A stretch of DNA of 64,000 nucleotides from Corallococcus soli (GTDB taxonomy: Bacteria > Myxococcota > Myxococcia > Myxococcales > Myxococcaceae): the NCBI RefSeq assembly GCF_014930455.1, contig NZ_JAAIYO010000007.1, positions 372,001 to 436,000 of the forward strand, in the 5' to 3' direction. Positions within the stretch are counted from its first letter, which is position 1; each line of letters opens with the position of its first letter. Shown piece by piece: positions 31,134 through 41,195 of this stretch. A program made the translations under genes and the position numbers. The notes beneath the pieces are model-generated. The model saw nothing but the letters and a program-made list of their open reading frames with translations. It was not told the origin of the DNA and did no database searches.

Positions 31134-33410
31134 ATGAGGCCCCTCCCCTCCCCGTTGCTCCGGTTCATGCACCGTGCCGCCACCACCGCGGGCCTGCGGC
31201 TGGCGTTCTTCGGCCTGCTCGCGCTCGTGGCCGCCTGGGAGCCGCTGTCGCAGGTGGGGCGGACGAACGACTTCCGCGACGCGCACCTGCTGCACGCCTA
31301 CGAGGAGGCCGGCGCCCGCACCGTGGCGACGTATGGCCAGGCGCCGCTGTGGAACCCGTGGACGTGCGGCGGCCAGTACGCCCTGGGCAGCGCACAGACC
31401 CGCGTCGCGTCGCCCACGGTGCTCCTGTCCGCCGCGCTGGGCGCGCACCGCGCGCAGGCCGTGGTGCTGTGGCTCTTCCTCGTGCTGGGCATGGAGGGCT
31501 TCTACCGCTTCGCGCGACAGCGCACGGGCTCCTCGGTGGGGGCGCTCGTCGCCGCGCCGCTCTTCGGACTCGCGGGCTTCACCGCGCACGCGTGGTCGCT
31601 GGGCTGGCTCAACTTCGCCGGCTTCCTGCTGCTGCCGTGGCTGCTGTTCGGCACGCGGCGGGCGGCGGAGGGGCACCTGGACGGCGCGGCGCTGGTGGCC
31701 GGCGGCTTCGCGCTCCAGTTGGGCTTCGGCAGTTCCTACCCCGTGCCCATCAGCGCGCTCTTCGTCGCGCTGGAGGCGGTGCGCACGCTGGTGTCCCGGC
31801 CCCTGCGCCGAAGCGGCCGGTGGCGGCGCGGGGTGTGGGCGCTCGGCGCGACGGCGCTCTTCACCCTGGGCGCCTGCATGTTCCGCCTGTGGCCCCTGGT
31901 GGAGACGATGCGCTCCGCGCCCCGCCTCATGGCCGGCACGCCGGGCCACTCGCTGCTGACGGTGGGGCGCGAGCTGCTCCAGTTCCCCAGCAACGCCGAC
32001 GTGGGCCACTTCTTCGTCGCGCCCCTCGCCGTCCTCCTCGCGCTGGGCGCCGTGCTCTCCCGCCGCCGCGCCGCGTACCCCGCCGTGCTCGCGGGGCTGT
32101 GCGTGTGGCTGGCCTCGGGCTACGCCGCGAAGCCCTCGCTGTTCGCCGCGCTCCGGCTGCTGCCCATCTTCGGGACGCTTCGCTACCCTGAGCGCTTCCT
32201 CGTCCCCGCCGGGCTCTTCCTCGCGGAGCTGGCCGCGCTGGGGTTCGCGGCGCTCATGATCCGCGCGCGGTGGGGGACCGCGTGGAAATGGACCGCGCGG
32301 GTGGCGTGCGGCCTGGCGCTGGCGGGCATCGCCGTCCAGGTCGTCGGCTTCCACAGGAATGCCCGCCGCGTGACGCTGGTGCCCACACCCCTCGCCGTGG
32401 ACCAGCCCTTCGCCCAGGCCCGTGGCAACCGCTGGGCACAGGGCGTCTTCCTCCCGCTCAACCGGGGCTCCATCGCCTGTGGCGAGGCCTGGCCCGTCCC
32501 CATGTCCGAGCGCCTCCGGGGCGACCTGTCGCAGGAGGAGTACCTGGAGGACGCCAGCGCCGGCACCGCGCGACGGGTGGAGTGGACCCCCAATCGGCTC
32601 GTGGTGGACGTGGACGCGACGCGGCCCACGGCGCTGCTCATCAACCAGAACTGGCACCCGGGCTGGAAGTCCTCGGTGGGCGAGGTGGTGTCGCGCGAAG
32701 GGCTGCTGGGCGTGACGCTGCCAGAGGGCCACCACCGCGTGGTGCTGCGCTTCCTGCCCCGCTCCGGACTGGGAGGCGCGGCCGTGTCGGTGCTCGCCTG
32801 GGTGGGCCTGGCGGTGCTCGCCTGGGGCCCACGGCGGCGCGGCGCGTGGCCGGGGCCCGGAGCCGTGGCGGTGGCCGTCGTGCCCCTGGTCGCGATGGGC
32901 GTCCTGCTGGCGGCCTGGCGCGAACCGGAGGCGATGCCCGTGCTGCGCAACCCGGATGGCTCGCTGCTCGGGACGGCGGCGCTGCCACCGGACGCGCGAA
33001 TCCTCCACGGACGCTTCGAGCGCCCCGTGGAGCTGGTGGCGGCCCAGGTGCCGGCCGCGCCCGACGCGCAGGGCATCGTCCCGCTGGTCCTCTACTGGCA
33101 GGTGCGGGGAAAGGTGCCCCGGTCGGTCGGCATCTGGGTGCACGTCACCGGCCCCGGGGAGCGGAAGACCGCCGACCACGCCGTCGTCGGCGGCACCTTC
33201 TTCTTCAGCGACGCGCCCCGCCGCGCGCTGCTGCGCGATGCCTTCGCCCTCTCCACGAAGGACTGGGAGCCGGGGCAATGGAAGGTCGTGGTGGGCCTCT
33301 GGTACGCGGGCGGAGACGGCTCACGCCTCCAGGCCTTCACGGCCGACGACACGCCCGTCCCCGAGGATGGCTTCGAGGTGGGGACCCTCACCGTCCCACC
33401 CAAGCCGTAG
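31134..33410 (+). CDS. Large GT-C/YfhO-like membrane protein
   Basis: A 758-residue protein with about twelve membrane helices in the first 440 residues and three more near 540-590. The first periplasmic loop has TNDFRDAHLLHAYEE and APLWNPWTCGGQY, the Asp-containing and W-N-P-W motifs of GT-C-fold enzymes of the YfhO or DUF6311-like groups. Around residue 505-540 a beta domain (NWHPGWKSSVGE) resembles the YfhO C-terminal part, and another beta domain ends the protein. It may glycosylate a lipid, polymer or protein using a polyprenyl-linked sugar. It follows the small exported protein gene by seven bases and is convergent with the uvrA-like gene. Confidence 0.68.
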   Translation: MRPLPSPLLRFMHRAATTAGLRLAFFGLLALVAAWEPLSQVGRTNDFRDAHLLHAYEEAGARTVATYGQAPLWNPWTCGGQYALGSAQTRVASPTVLLSAALGAHRAQAVVLWLFLVLGMEGFYRFARQRTGSSVGALVAAPLFGLAGFTAHAWSLGWLNFAGFLLLPWLLFGTRRAAEGHLDGAALVAGGFALQLGFGSSYPVPISALFVALEAVRTLVSRPLRRSGRWRRGVWALGATALFTLGACMFRLWPLVETMRSAPRLMAGTPGHSLLTVGRELLQFPSNADVGHFFVAPLAVLLALGAVLSRRRAAYPAVLAGLCVWLASGYAAKPSLFAALRLLPIFGTLRYPERFLVPAGLFLAELAALGFAALMIRARWGTAWKWTARVACGLALAGIAVQVVGFHRNARRVTLVPTPLAVDQPFAQARGNRWAQGVFLPLNRGSIACGEAWPVPMSERLRGDLSQEEYLEDASAGTARRVEWTPNRLVVDVDATRPTALLINQNWHPGWKSSVGEVVSREGLLGVTLPEGHHRVVLRFLPRSGLGGAAVSVLAWVGLAVLAWGPRRRGAWPGPGAVAVAVVPLVAMGVLLAAWREPEAMPVLRNPDGSLLGTAALPPDARILHGRFERPVELVAAQVPAAPDAQGIVPLVLYWQVRGKVPRSVGIWVHVTGPGERKTADHAVVGGTFFFSDAPRRALLRDAFALSTKDWEPGQWKVVVGLWYAGGDGSRLQAFTADDTPVPEDGFEVGTLTVPPKP

Positions 33411-33419
33411 GCCTGAACC

Positions 33420-35798
<2,379 letters not shown>

Positions 35799-35868
35799 GG
35801 CGATGGAGTCAAAGTACGTCGTGCTCGGGAGAACAAGAAGAACAGACAGGCACCCCAGCAGGCCGTTG

Positions 35869-37422
35869 CTACAGCTCGAAGCCCACCATCAACGACGCGG
35901 AGGCCCGGGGCACCAGCGCCACGCCGGAGTCCCTGCGCGCCACCACGCCTCCCGCCGACGCGCTCAGCAGCGTAGACACGCCGCCGCGCACGCGCAGCCG
36001 CACGCCTCCGGACACCAGCGCCAGCGGCTCCAAACCGAAGCGCGCCTCATCGGAGGGAAGTCCGCTCTGGAAGACCGCCAGCGCCCCGGCCTCCAGCGCG
36101 CTGGAGAAGGTCCACGGTCCGTGCTTCCAGTGCGGTCCCGCGTTGAGCCGTAGCTCCAGCTCCGTCTGCCGGAAGGCCACCCGCCGACCCGAGCCCCTGC
36201 GCACCGCGAGCCCCACGCCCGACACGTCCAGTCCCCAGCCCAGCCGCCCCTCGCGCTCCAGGCGCACGTCCAGGCCCGCGATGGAGGGAAGGCCCGCGAC
36301 AATCCCAGACGTCAGGGACGGCCCCACCGCGAGCAGCAGCGTGGACCCCACCCCACCCTTGCGCGCGAGCCACGACCGCGCGGCCTGTTCCAGGGGCGCG
36401 CCTCCCACCGATGCACTGCCATTGACGGGCACCGTCACGGACCGCGACAGGAAGCCCTCCTCCGCGCGCAGCAGCAGCCGGTATGCCCCCGGCGCCACGG
36501 CGAGCGTCGTGGGGCCCTCGCCCTTCTCCAGCTCCGCCACCAACGCGCCGCTTTCGGAGGAGAGGACCAGCCAGCGGCCCGGGGCCTTCACGTCCAGGGT
36601 CAGCCGCCCCCGTGCCTGCTGGGGTTCGGAGAGGACCAGCTCCCCGCGTCCCCGCAGGTCCATCCGGAACGTCGGGCGCTGCAATCCTCCCGCGGAGACG
36701 AGCGTGGACTCCAGCGTGCGCGCGTAGGCGTAGCGGTACGCCTCCTCCAGCGTGACGCGCCCGTCGCGCGACGCATCCGCCGCGCCGCGCAGGCCCGCCG
36801 CCAGGTGGTGCGTGAAATAGGACCCCTGCAGCGCGTCCGACTCCTGGGCGTATTCGTCCGCGCCCGAGGCGCTGATGACGACCCGTCCCTCCAGGTCCGC
36901 GGCCTCCATCAGCATGGGCGCTGCCACGGGCTTCAGGCCCTTCAGGCGCGTGGCGACCCCGGAGCGGCACGAGTCCAGGATGAGGAGCCCCACGCCCACG
37001 GGTGCCCCCTTGAGGAAGTCCACCAGCTCGCGCATCGGAAGCTCGGTGCCGCGCAGGTGCAGGCGGCCGTCCCCCGCGTGCGAGGAGACGTAGAGCACCA
37101 GCCAGTCACGCGGCGAGGCCTCGGAGGACAGCCGGGCCTGGAAGCGCGTCAGGGCCTCGCGCAGCGTGGCGGCATCCGTGCCCAGCAGCGTCACGGTGCG
37201 CTCCGGGGGCACCGCGCCCACCTCCTGGAGCACCTCGCGCATCCTCCGTGCGTCCGCCTCCGCGAAGCGCAGCCGCTCCTCTCCCGACAGCCCCTGGTTC
37301 TCACCGACGATCAACGCCCAGCGGCGCGGGGCCTCCTCCGCCGCGCGGGCGTGGAGCGGGGCCACCGACACGCAGAGGACGGCCAGCAGCCCCACCACCG
37401 TGGAGAGCCACCGCGGTCTCAT
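35869..37422 (-). CDS. Exported caspase-family (C14) protease with C-terminal beta-barrel-like domain
   Basis: A 517-residue protein with a signal peptide (cleavage near ARAAE). The caspase fold begins RWALIVGENQG; the dyad is visible as His in YVSSHAGDG (about 113) and Cys in LLILDSCRSG (about 150), followed by VISASGADEYA and SYFTHHLAAGL. Residues 300-345 look like a carboxypeptidase-regulatory or PEGA-type beta module (PGAYRLLLRAEEGF). The last 160 residues are alternating strands ending in Phe-Glu-Leu, like an outer-membrane barrel. Start overlaps the anti-sigma stop (ATGA). It is the third gene of an ECF sigma operon and so is probably expressed under that factor. Targets are unknown. 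Confidence 0.82.
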   Translation of the reverse strand: MRPRWLSTVVGLLAVLCVSVAPLHARAAEEAPRRWALIVGENQGLSGEERLRFAEADARRMREVLQEVGAVPPERTVTLLGTDAATLREALTRFQARLSSEASPRDWLVLYVSSHAGDGRLHLRGTELPMRELVDFLKGAPVGVGLLILDSCRSGVATRLKGLKPVAAPMLMEAADLEGRVVISASGADEYAQESDALQGSYFTHHLAAGLRGAADASRDGRVTLEEAYRYAYARTLESTLVSAGGLQRPTFRMDLRGRGELVLSEPQQARGRLTLDVKAPGRWLVLSSESGALVAELEKGEGPTTLAVAPGAYRLLLRAEEGFLSRSVTVPVNGSASVGGAPLEQAARSWLARKGGVGSTLLLAVGPSLTSGIVAGLPSIAGLDVRLEREGRLGWGLDVSGVGLAVRRGSGRRVAFRQTELELRLNAGPHWKHGPWTFSSALEAGALAVFQSGLPSDEARFGLEPLALVSGGVRLRVRGGVSTLLSASAGGVVARRDSGVALVPRASASLMVGFEL

Positions 37423-38174
37423 GGGACGACCCGCAGGACCGCGTGGGCGCTCGCCTTCCCGAGCCCTTCGGGCGTCACCGCGTCCAGCGGCCCCCTTCCC
37501 CTCGCACGGGCCTCGACGATGCGCGCGAGGAGCCCCGCCTTCGCCTCGTCCGCGAGCAGCGGCGTGTCGGAGAAGAACGCGTGCAGCGCCACCGACCCCG
37601 GCGTCACCTCCAGCGACGGCGACAGCTTCACCTCCGCCCCGGGCTCCACCTTGCCGCTGGTCCGTCCCCCCTGTGGCCAGAGCACGTCCACCGCCCCCGC
37701 CTCATCCACCGCGAGCACCAGCACGTCGCGGTGCGTCCCCGTGCCCACCGCCAGCGTCACGCGCTCGCCGGGCTTCGCGCTCGTGACCGGCGCGCCGCCC
37801 TCCGACAGCAGCCGCAGCGCCACGCTCCCCTTCAGCCGCACGCCGTCCTCCGTGCCCTTCGGCACGTAGACGACCAGCGTCAGCCCCACCGCCAGCGCGA
37901 CCACCAGCAGCCCGCTCCAGCTCCAGCTCCACCTCCAGCTCCACCTCCAGTTCCAGCTCCAGCGCGTCCGCGCCGGCTGGGCCCGCTTCGCCTCCAGCTT
38001 CGCGAACACCGTCGCCGCCCGGGGGGCTCGCAGGCTCGACTCCCGCGCCCGCCGCAGCTCCTCCGCGACGGGTCCGCACGTCGCGCAGGACGCGACGTGC
38101 GCGCCCATGCGGCCGGTTGGATCCAACCCCGAAAGCCACTCGTCCAACTCCAACCGCGAGAGGTGCTCAGCCAC
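37419..38174 (-). CDS. Zinc-finger anti-sigma-like membrane protein with Trp-rich repeat and DUF4384-like domain
   Basis: A 251-residue protein. Residues 15-40 have the H-x3-C-x2-C signature (HVASCATC) of anti-sigma zinc-finger domains. A Trp-x dipeptide repeat (seven Trp, encoded by 37915-37962) runs directly into a single membrane helix (GLLVVALAVGLTLVVYV). The periplasmic part has a DUF4384-like pattern (VLVLAVDEAGAVDVLWP), a domain frequently attached to caspase operons. The GTG start lies within the sigma gene's last codons (8-bp overlap). It likely holds the sigma factor at the membrane and senses an envelope signal relevant to the following protease. Confidence 0.75.
   Translation of the reverse strand: MAEHLSRLELDEWLSGLDPTGRMGAHVASCATCGPVAEELRRARESSLRAPRAATVFAKLEAKRAQPARTRWSWNWRWSWRWSWSWSGLLVVALAVGLTLVVYVPKGTEDGVRLKGSVALRLLSEGGAPVTSAKPGERVTLAVGTGTHRDVLVLAVDEAGAVDVLWPQGGRTSGKVEPGAEVKLSPSLEVTPGSVALHAFFSDTPLLADEAKAGLLARIVEARARGRGPLDAVTPEGLGKASAHAVLRVVP
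37915..37962. repeat. Hexanucleotide tandem array (CTCCA[G/C]) in the anti-sigma gene
   Basis: Eight consecutive 6-bp units, CTCCAG or CTCCAC with one TTCCAG, lie on the plus strand. On the coding strand they read TGG-AGN, giving alternating Trp and Ser, Arg or Asn just before the membrane helix. Because the unit is a multiple of three, slippage would change the number of Trp-x units without a frameshift. Confidence 0.85.
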
Positions 38175-38682
38175 GGTCCGCCTCCAGTGGCTCTTCCGGC
38201 AACCGCCCCAGCTCCGCGGCCTTCTTCCGGATGGACTCCAGGTCGCGGACGATGGTCTTTCGTGACACGTCCAGCATCTGGGCGATCTCCTCCTGCGTCA
38301 GCCCGTCGAAGAAGTGCAGCGTGGCCACCTCCAGCTCGCGCTCCCCCATCCGGCCCACCAGGTGGCGGATGAAGTCGGCGGCCTCCCACTGGCTGGGGGT
38401 GAGGGCCGCGGCCTCCTCGCGCTCCGGCAGCAGCGGCTCGCGCAGGTGGCGCGAGCGCAGCGCGTTGAGACACAGGTTGGTGGTGGCGCGGTACACGTAC
38501 GTCATGGGACGGGCCTCTCGTCGGAACCGCGCGCCGGCCGTCAACATGCGCTCGAAGACCTCCTGCACGATGTCCCACGCATCGGCGTCACGGCCGAGCA
38601 GCGCGAGCGCGCGACGGTGCACCACGGGCGCGAAGCGCTCGTAGAGCTCCCTGAGCTCCTCCGCACCGAGCCCGCTCGCCAT
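38167..38682 (-). CDS. ECF-family RNA polymerase sigma factor
   Basis: A 171-residue sigma-70-type factor. Region 2 contains DADAWDIVQEVFERML and the promoter-melting segment FRREARPMTYVYRATTN; region 4 has LEVATLHFFDGLTQEEIAQ and VSRKTIVRDLESIRKKA, the helix-turn-helix that reads the -35 element. The ATG at 38682 gives a normal N-terminus; a GTG at 38718 would add 12 residues. It heads a three-gene operon with the zinc-finger anti-sigma and the caspase, and it is divergent from a lipoprotein gene across a region with three TGTCCCA motifs. Confidence 0.87.
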   Translation of the reverse strand: MASGLGAEELRELYERFAPVVHRRALALLGRDADAWDIVQEVFERMLTAGARFRREARPMTYVYRATTNLCLNALRSRHLREPLLPEREEAAALTPSQWEAADFIRHLVGRMGERELEVATLHFFDGLTQEEIAQMLDVSRKTIVRDLESIRKKAAELGRLPEEPLEADRG

Positions 38683-38717
38683 CCGCGTGTCCGACCTTCC
38701 TGTTCGTGCTTGTGACA

Positions 38718-38816
38718 CCCGGGCCCGGGGGCCTGGGACATCGAATCCGCAATGGGGTGTGGGATACTAGCCGTGCCCCGGCGGCATGTCCCAGGTCGCG
38801 CCCGCCGGGTGTCCCA
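38718..38816. promoter_or_regulatory. Divergent control region with TGTCCCA motifs
   Basis: Between the sigma-factor and lipoprotein genes lie a perfect 12-bp palindrome (38718-38729), a perfect 10-bp inverted repeat (CCTGGGACAT at 38732-38741 and ATGTCCCAGG at 38786-38795), and another TGTCCCA at 38810-38816. The motif therefore occurs twice in direct orientation, 23 bp apart, and once inverted. This suggests a cooperative DNA-binding site; the factor is unknown. Confidence 0.5.
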
Positions 38817-38823
38817 ACCGCAC

Positions 38824-39405
38824 GTGAACCGACTCCTGCCCGCCGTCCTGCTCGCCCTGATTGGAGCGGGGTGCTTCGACCCGCTGTACGAGGACCCGGA
38901 TCCACTGGGCGAGGTGACGTGGGCCGTCTGCTGCGTCTCCGGTCAGGTGGACACGTGCCGCTGCGAGTCGCTCAACGGCTGCCCGGCCTCCTTCCGGCCC
39001 TGCGCGGCGGGCACCTGCGCGGAGTCGCTCAGCCAGTCTTGCGGCGCCTTCGTGGACGGCGGTCCGTGGGGCCCCCGGGACGCCGGCAGCGGCGTGAACA
39101 CCGACGGCGGCCTCATCCTGGATGGCGGCATCAGCATTGACGCAGGCATCCCCGCCGATGGCGGCGTCAGCACCGACGCGGGCACTTCCACCGACGCGGG
39201 CACTCCCACCGACGCGGGAACAGGCGCGGACGCGGGCACCGTGGACGCGGGCCCGGGGGACCCCGTCACGGAGTACAGTCCGTGTTGCGACCCACGCACC
39301 CGCCAGGTCTCCACCTGCGTCTGCCCTGCCTCGGGCTGCGCGACCCCGCCCTTCACGCCCTGCGCGTATGGCCGGTGCGCCTTGACGGGTCAGCGCTGCG
39401 ACTGA
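38824..39405 (+). CDS. Cys-rich lipoprotein with Asp-Ala-Gly repeat linker
   Basis: A 193-residue lipoprotein. From the GTG, the signal peptide reaches lipobox IGAGC at about residue 18. Two Cys-rich modules resemble each other: residues 35-75 (WAVCCVSGQVDTCRCES...CPASFRPC) and 150-190 (SPCCDPRTRQVSTCVCP...TPCAYGRC). Between them is a low-complexity linker of [ST]-D-A-G and D-G-G units (39100-39260). Such linkers are common in surface lipoproteins of Myxococcales. The duplicated Cys module could be an adhesion or binding unit; I know no family name. It is divergent from the ECF sigma operon and may belong to its regulon. Confidence 0.72.
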   Translation: MNRLLPAVLLALIGAGCFDPLYEDPDPLGEVTWAVCCVSGQVDTCRCESLNGCPASFRPCAAGTCAESLSQSCGAFVDGGPWGPRDAGSGVNTDGGLILDGGISIDAGIPADGGVSTDAGTSTDAGTPTDAGTGADAGTVDAGPGDPVTEYSPCCDPRTRQVSTCVCPASGCATPPFTPCAYGRCALTGQRCD

Positions 39406-39417
39406 GGACGCCTCCGG

Positions 39418-40236
39418 CTACTTCTTCTCCAGGATGACGGCATAGAACTCGATGCCCACCCCCTGCCGGTCCTCCTGGGTGATGTAGTCCTCCGGCAGGC
39501 CCAGGAACTCGCGCACCGTCTGGATGCCGCCAGGGCCCGGGGTCCACGGCTCGCAGAGCTTCAGGTACTCCGGCAGGGAGAACAGCTCGAAGTGCTCGCC
39601 CATCGTCTTGAACATGCCCACGAACTGCTCCCACTGGGGCGTCGTCTTCGTGGGGTCCTTGGTCTCGAAGGTGGTGAAGAGCTTGGAGCCCGGCGCGGCC
39701 CAGTCATACAGGTCGCGGAAGAACCTCCGGTTCTCCTCCGCCTGGAGGAACACGGTGATGCCGTTGGCGCCCAGCGCCACCTTGCGCTCGCCGCCCAGGA
39801 ACTCACGCACGTCGGGGCGCTCCAGGAACGGCTTCGCCTGACGGATGTCGCACTCCAGGTAGCACACACGCGGGTCGTCGCCCAGCAGCACGCGCGCCTG
39901 CGCCATCGTCAGCGGGTTGATGTCCGAATACAGCACCTTCACGTCCGGCGGCAGCACGCCGTGGACGTGGTCGTTGGTGGGCAGGCCGGACGCGAAGTCC
40001 ACCCAGTGCGTGAAGCCCTCCGACGACAGCCGCTTCGCCGCCACCTGGAGGCAGGAGCGCAGCATCCGCACCCACTTGCGCGTCGAAGGCAGCAGCGAGA
40101 ACAGGGCCTCCGCGGCCTGCCGGTCCGCCTCGAAGTTGTGCGTGCCGCCCAACGTGTAGTCGTAGATCCGCGCCGCGTCGGGCACCTGGGGATTCACCCC
40201 CGGCACCCGGGCCAGTTCGTTCGCATCCATGGTCAT
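39418..40236 (-). CDS. SAM-dependent methyltransferase (PF04672 / DUF574 type)
   Basis: A 272-residue protein matching the S-adenosyl methyltransferase group once called DUF574, abundant in actinomycetes. Diagnostic segments are ARIYDYTLGGTHNFEADR near the N-terminus, HWVDFASGLPTNDHVHG (SAM-binding glycine region), LYSDINPLTMAQAR with the acidic residue for the ribose, and LCEPWTPGPGGI near the end. Methyl acceptors for the family are unknown. I chose the ATG at 40236, preceded by an AGGAGG tract; others lie two codons downstream and one upstream. The Ap4A phosphorylase gene ends ten bases upstream, so the two are likely co-transcribed. Confidence 0.87.
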   Translation of the reverse strand: MTMDANELARVPGVNPQVPDAARIYDYTLGGTHNFEADRQAAEALFSLLPSTRKWVRMLRSCLQVAAKRLSSEGFTHWVDFASGLPTNDHVHGVLPPDVKVLYSDINPLTMAQARVLLGDDPRVCYLECDIRQAKPFLERPDVREFLGGERKVALGANGITVFLQAEENRRFFRDLYDWAAPGSKLFTTFETKDPTKTTPQWEQFVGMFKTMGEHFELFSLPEYLKLCEPWTPGPGGIQTVREFLGLPEDYITQEDRQGVGIEFYAVILEKK

Positions 40237-40246
40237 CACCCTCCTC

Positions 40247-41110
40247 CTACGGAGCCAGGCCCGCGACCTGGCGCAGCAATTCCAACGGCCCCAGCGCTGC
40301 GACCGCGCTGAGCTGCTCCGGCGTGCGCACCAGCAGCGAGCCCGCGAACCCCAGCGCGTTGACGTTGACGCCCAGGTGCTCCGCGCGGCTCCGGGGCACG
40401 AGCAGCATCCAGTCCCGGGTGACCAGCAGGTTGTAGGGCGACGTCGCCCCCAGGCCCAGCGCCTCGCGCAGCAACCGGTACGCCGCCAGCATCCGGGCGC
40501 CCGGCTCCGGGGCCTCCCACGGCCCCAGTCCCACGACCCGGTGCAGGAAGGGCAGCGCGCCCGCCGCCACCTCGCGGCCCGGCCCCGGCAGCGCGGGGAG
40601 CAGCGCCTCCACCGGGGCCCGCAGCGCCTGGGGCCCCAGCGGCGGGACGAGCTGCAGGTGCTTGTGCCGCTGGCTCGCGCCCGCGATCTCCCCGGCGTTG
40701 TAGAAGGCCAGCCCGTCCAGCCCCTCCAGGCACGTCGCGAGCGCGTCGAAGTCCCCGGCCGTCAGCAGCGCGTCCTGCGATTCGAAGTCGCGCGTCACCA
40801 GCAGCAGGTGGTGCTCCACGACGTTGAACTTGTTGAGCAGGCACACGTGCGCGGGCGCCACGTCCCCCAGCACCAGGGCCGGCTCCGGGGACGCGAACGG
40901 ATTGAACGGCGCCGCGCTGGAAGGCGCCGGACGGGGACGCTCCTTGAGCGCCACCCGCCCCAGCACGCGCACCTGGAACGTCGCGCCCCCGTCCACCACG
41001 GTGCGGGCCTCGGTGGTGATGGGCTGCAACGCGCCGGTCTCCAGCGCATGTCCGGTGACCGCCAGCGTGCGCGGCCAGAGGTCTTCAGGCGTCAGCGGTG
41101 CCGCGCTCAA
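40247..41110 (-). CDS. Ap4A phosphorylase / ATP adenylyltransferase
   Basis: A 287-residue HIT-superfamily enzyme of the APA1/APA2 (PF09830) type. The catalytic motif reads SQRHKHLQLVP near residue 152, the His-x-His-x-Gln form characteristic of these phosphorylases and GalT. Other matches are LLNKFNVVEHHLLLVTR and a C-terminal domain with SPYNLLVTRDWMLLVPR. The enzyme splits diadenosine tetraphosphate with phosphate into ATP and ADP, controlling stress alarmone levels in the cytoplasm. The start is a TTG with GGGAGT eight bases before it; no better in-frame start is seen. Upstream partner of the methyltransferase gene. Confidence 0.88.
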   Translation of the reverse strand: MSAAPLTPEDLWPRTLAVTGHALETGALQPITTEARTVVDGGATFQVRVLGRVALKERPRPAPSSAAPFNPFASPEPALVLGDVAPAHVCLLNKFNVVEHHLLLVTRDFESQDALLTAGDFDALATCLEGLDGLAFYNAGEIAGASQRHKHLQLVPPLGPQALRAPVEALLPALPGPGREVAAGALPFLHRVVGLGPWEAPEPGARMLAAYRLLREALGLGATSPYNLLVTRDWMLLVPRSRAEHLGVNVNALGFAGSLLVRTPEQLSAVAALGPLELLRQVAGLAP

Positions 41111-41195
41111 GGAAGGGACTCCCGTTCAGGGGGGCAGCCGCCAGTCTTTGCCGTCCACCACCACCAGCGTCAACTCCCCCTCCCCGCCGCGAGGC

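Noticed and set aside
30984-33278. A 764-codon minus-strand frame opposite the GT-C-like protein
   Set aside because: Low-complexity Arg/Gly/His/Gln composition with no domains; a shadow of the membrane protein gene.
37915-37962. Short regular repeat considered as a CRISPR array or minisatellite
   Set aside because: Six-bp units without spacers and inside a gene; it is a coding repeat.
39100-39260. Repeated GACGCGGGCAC-type sequence considered as a DNA-level regulatory repeat
   Set aside because: It encodes the Asp-Ala-Gly linker of a lipoprotein, a common protein feature in this group.
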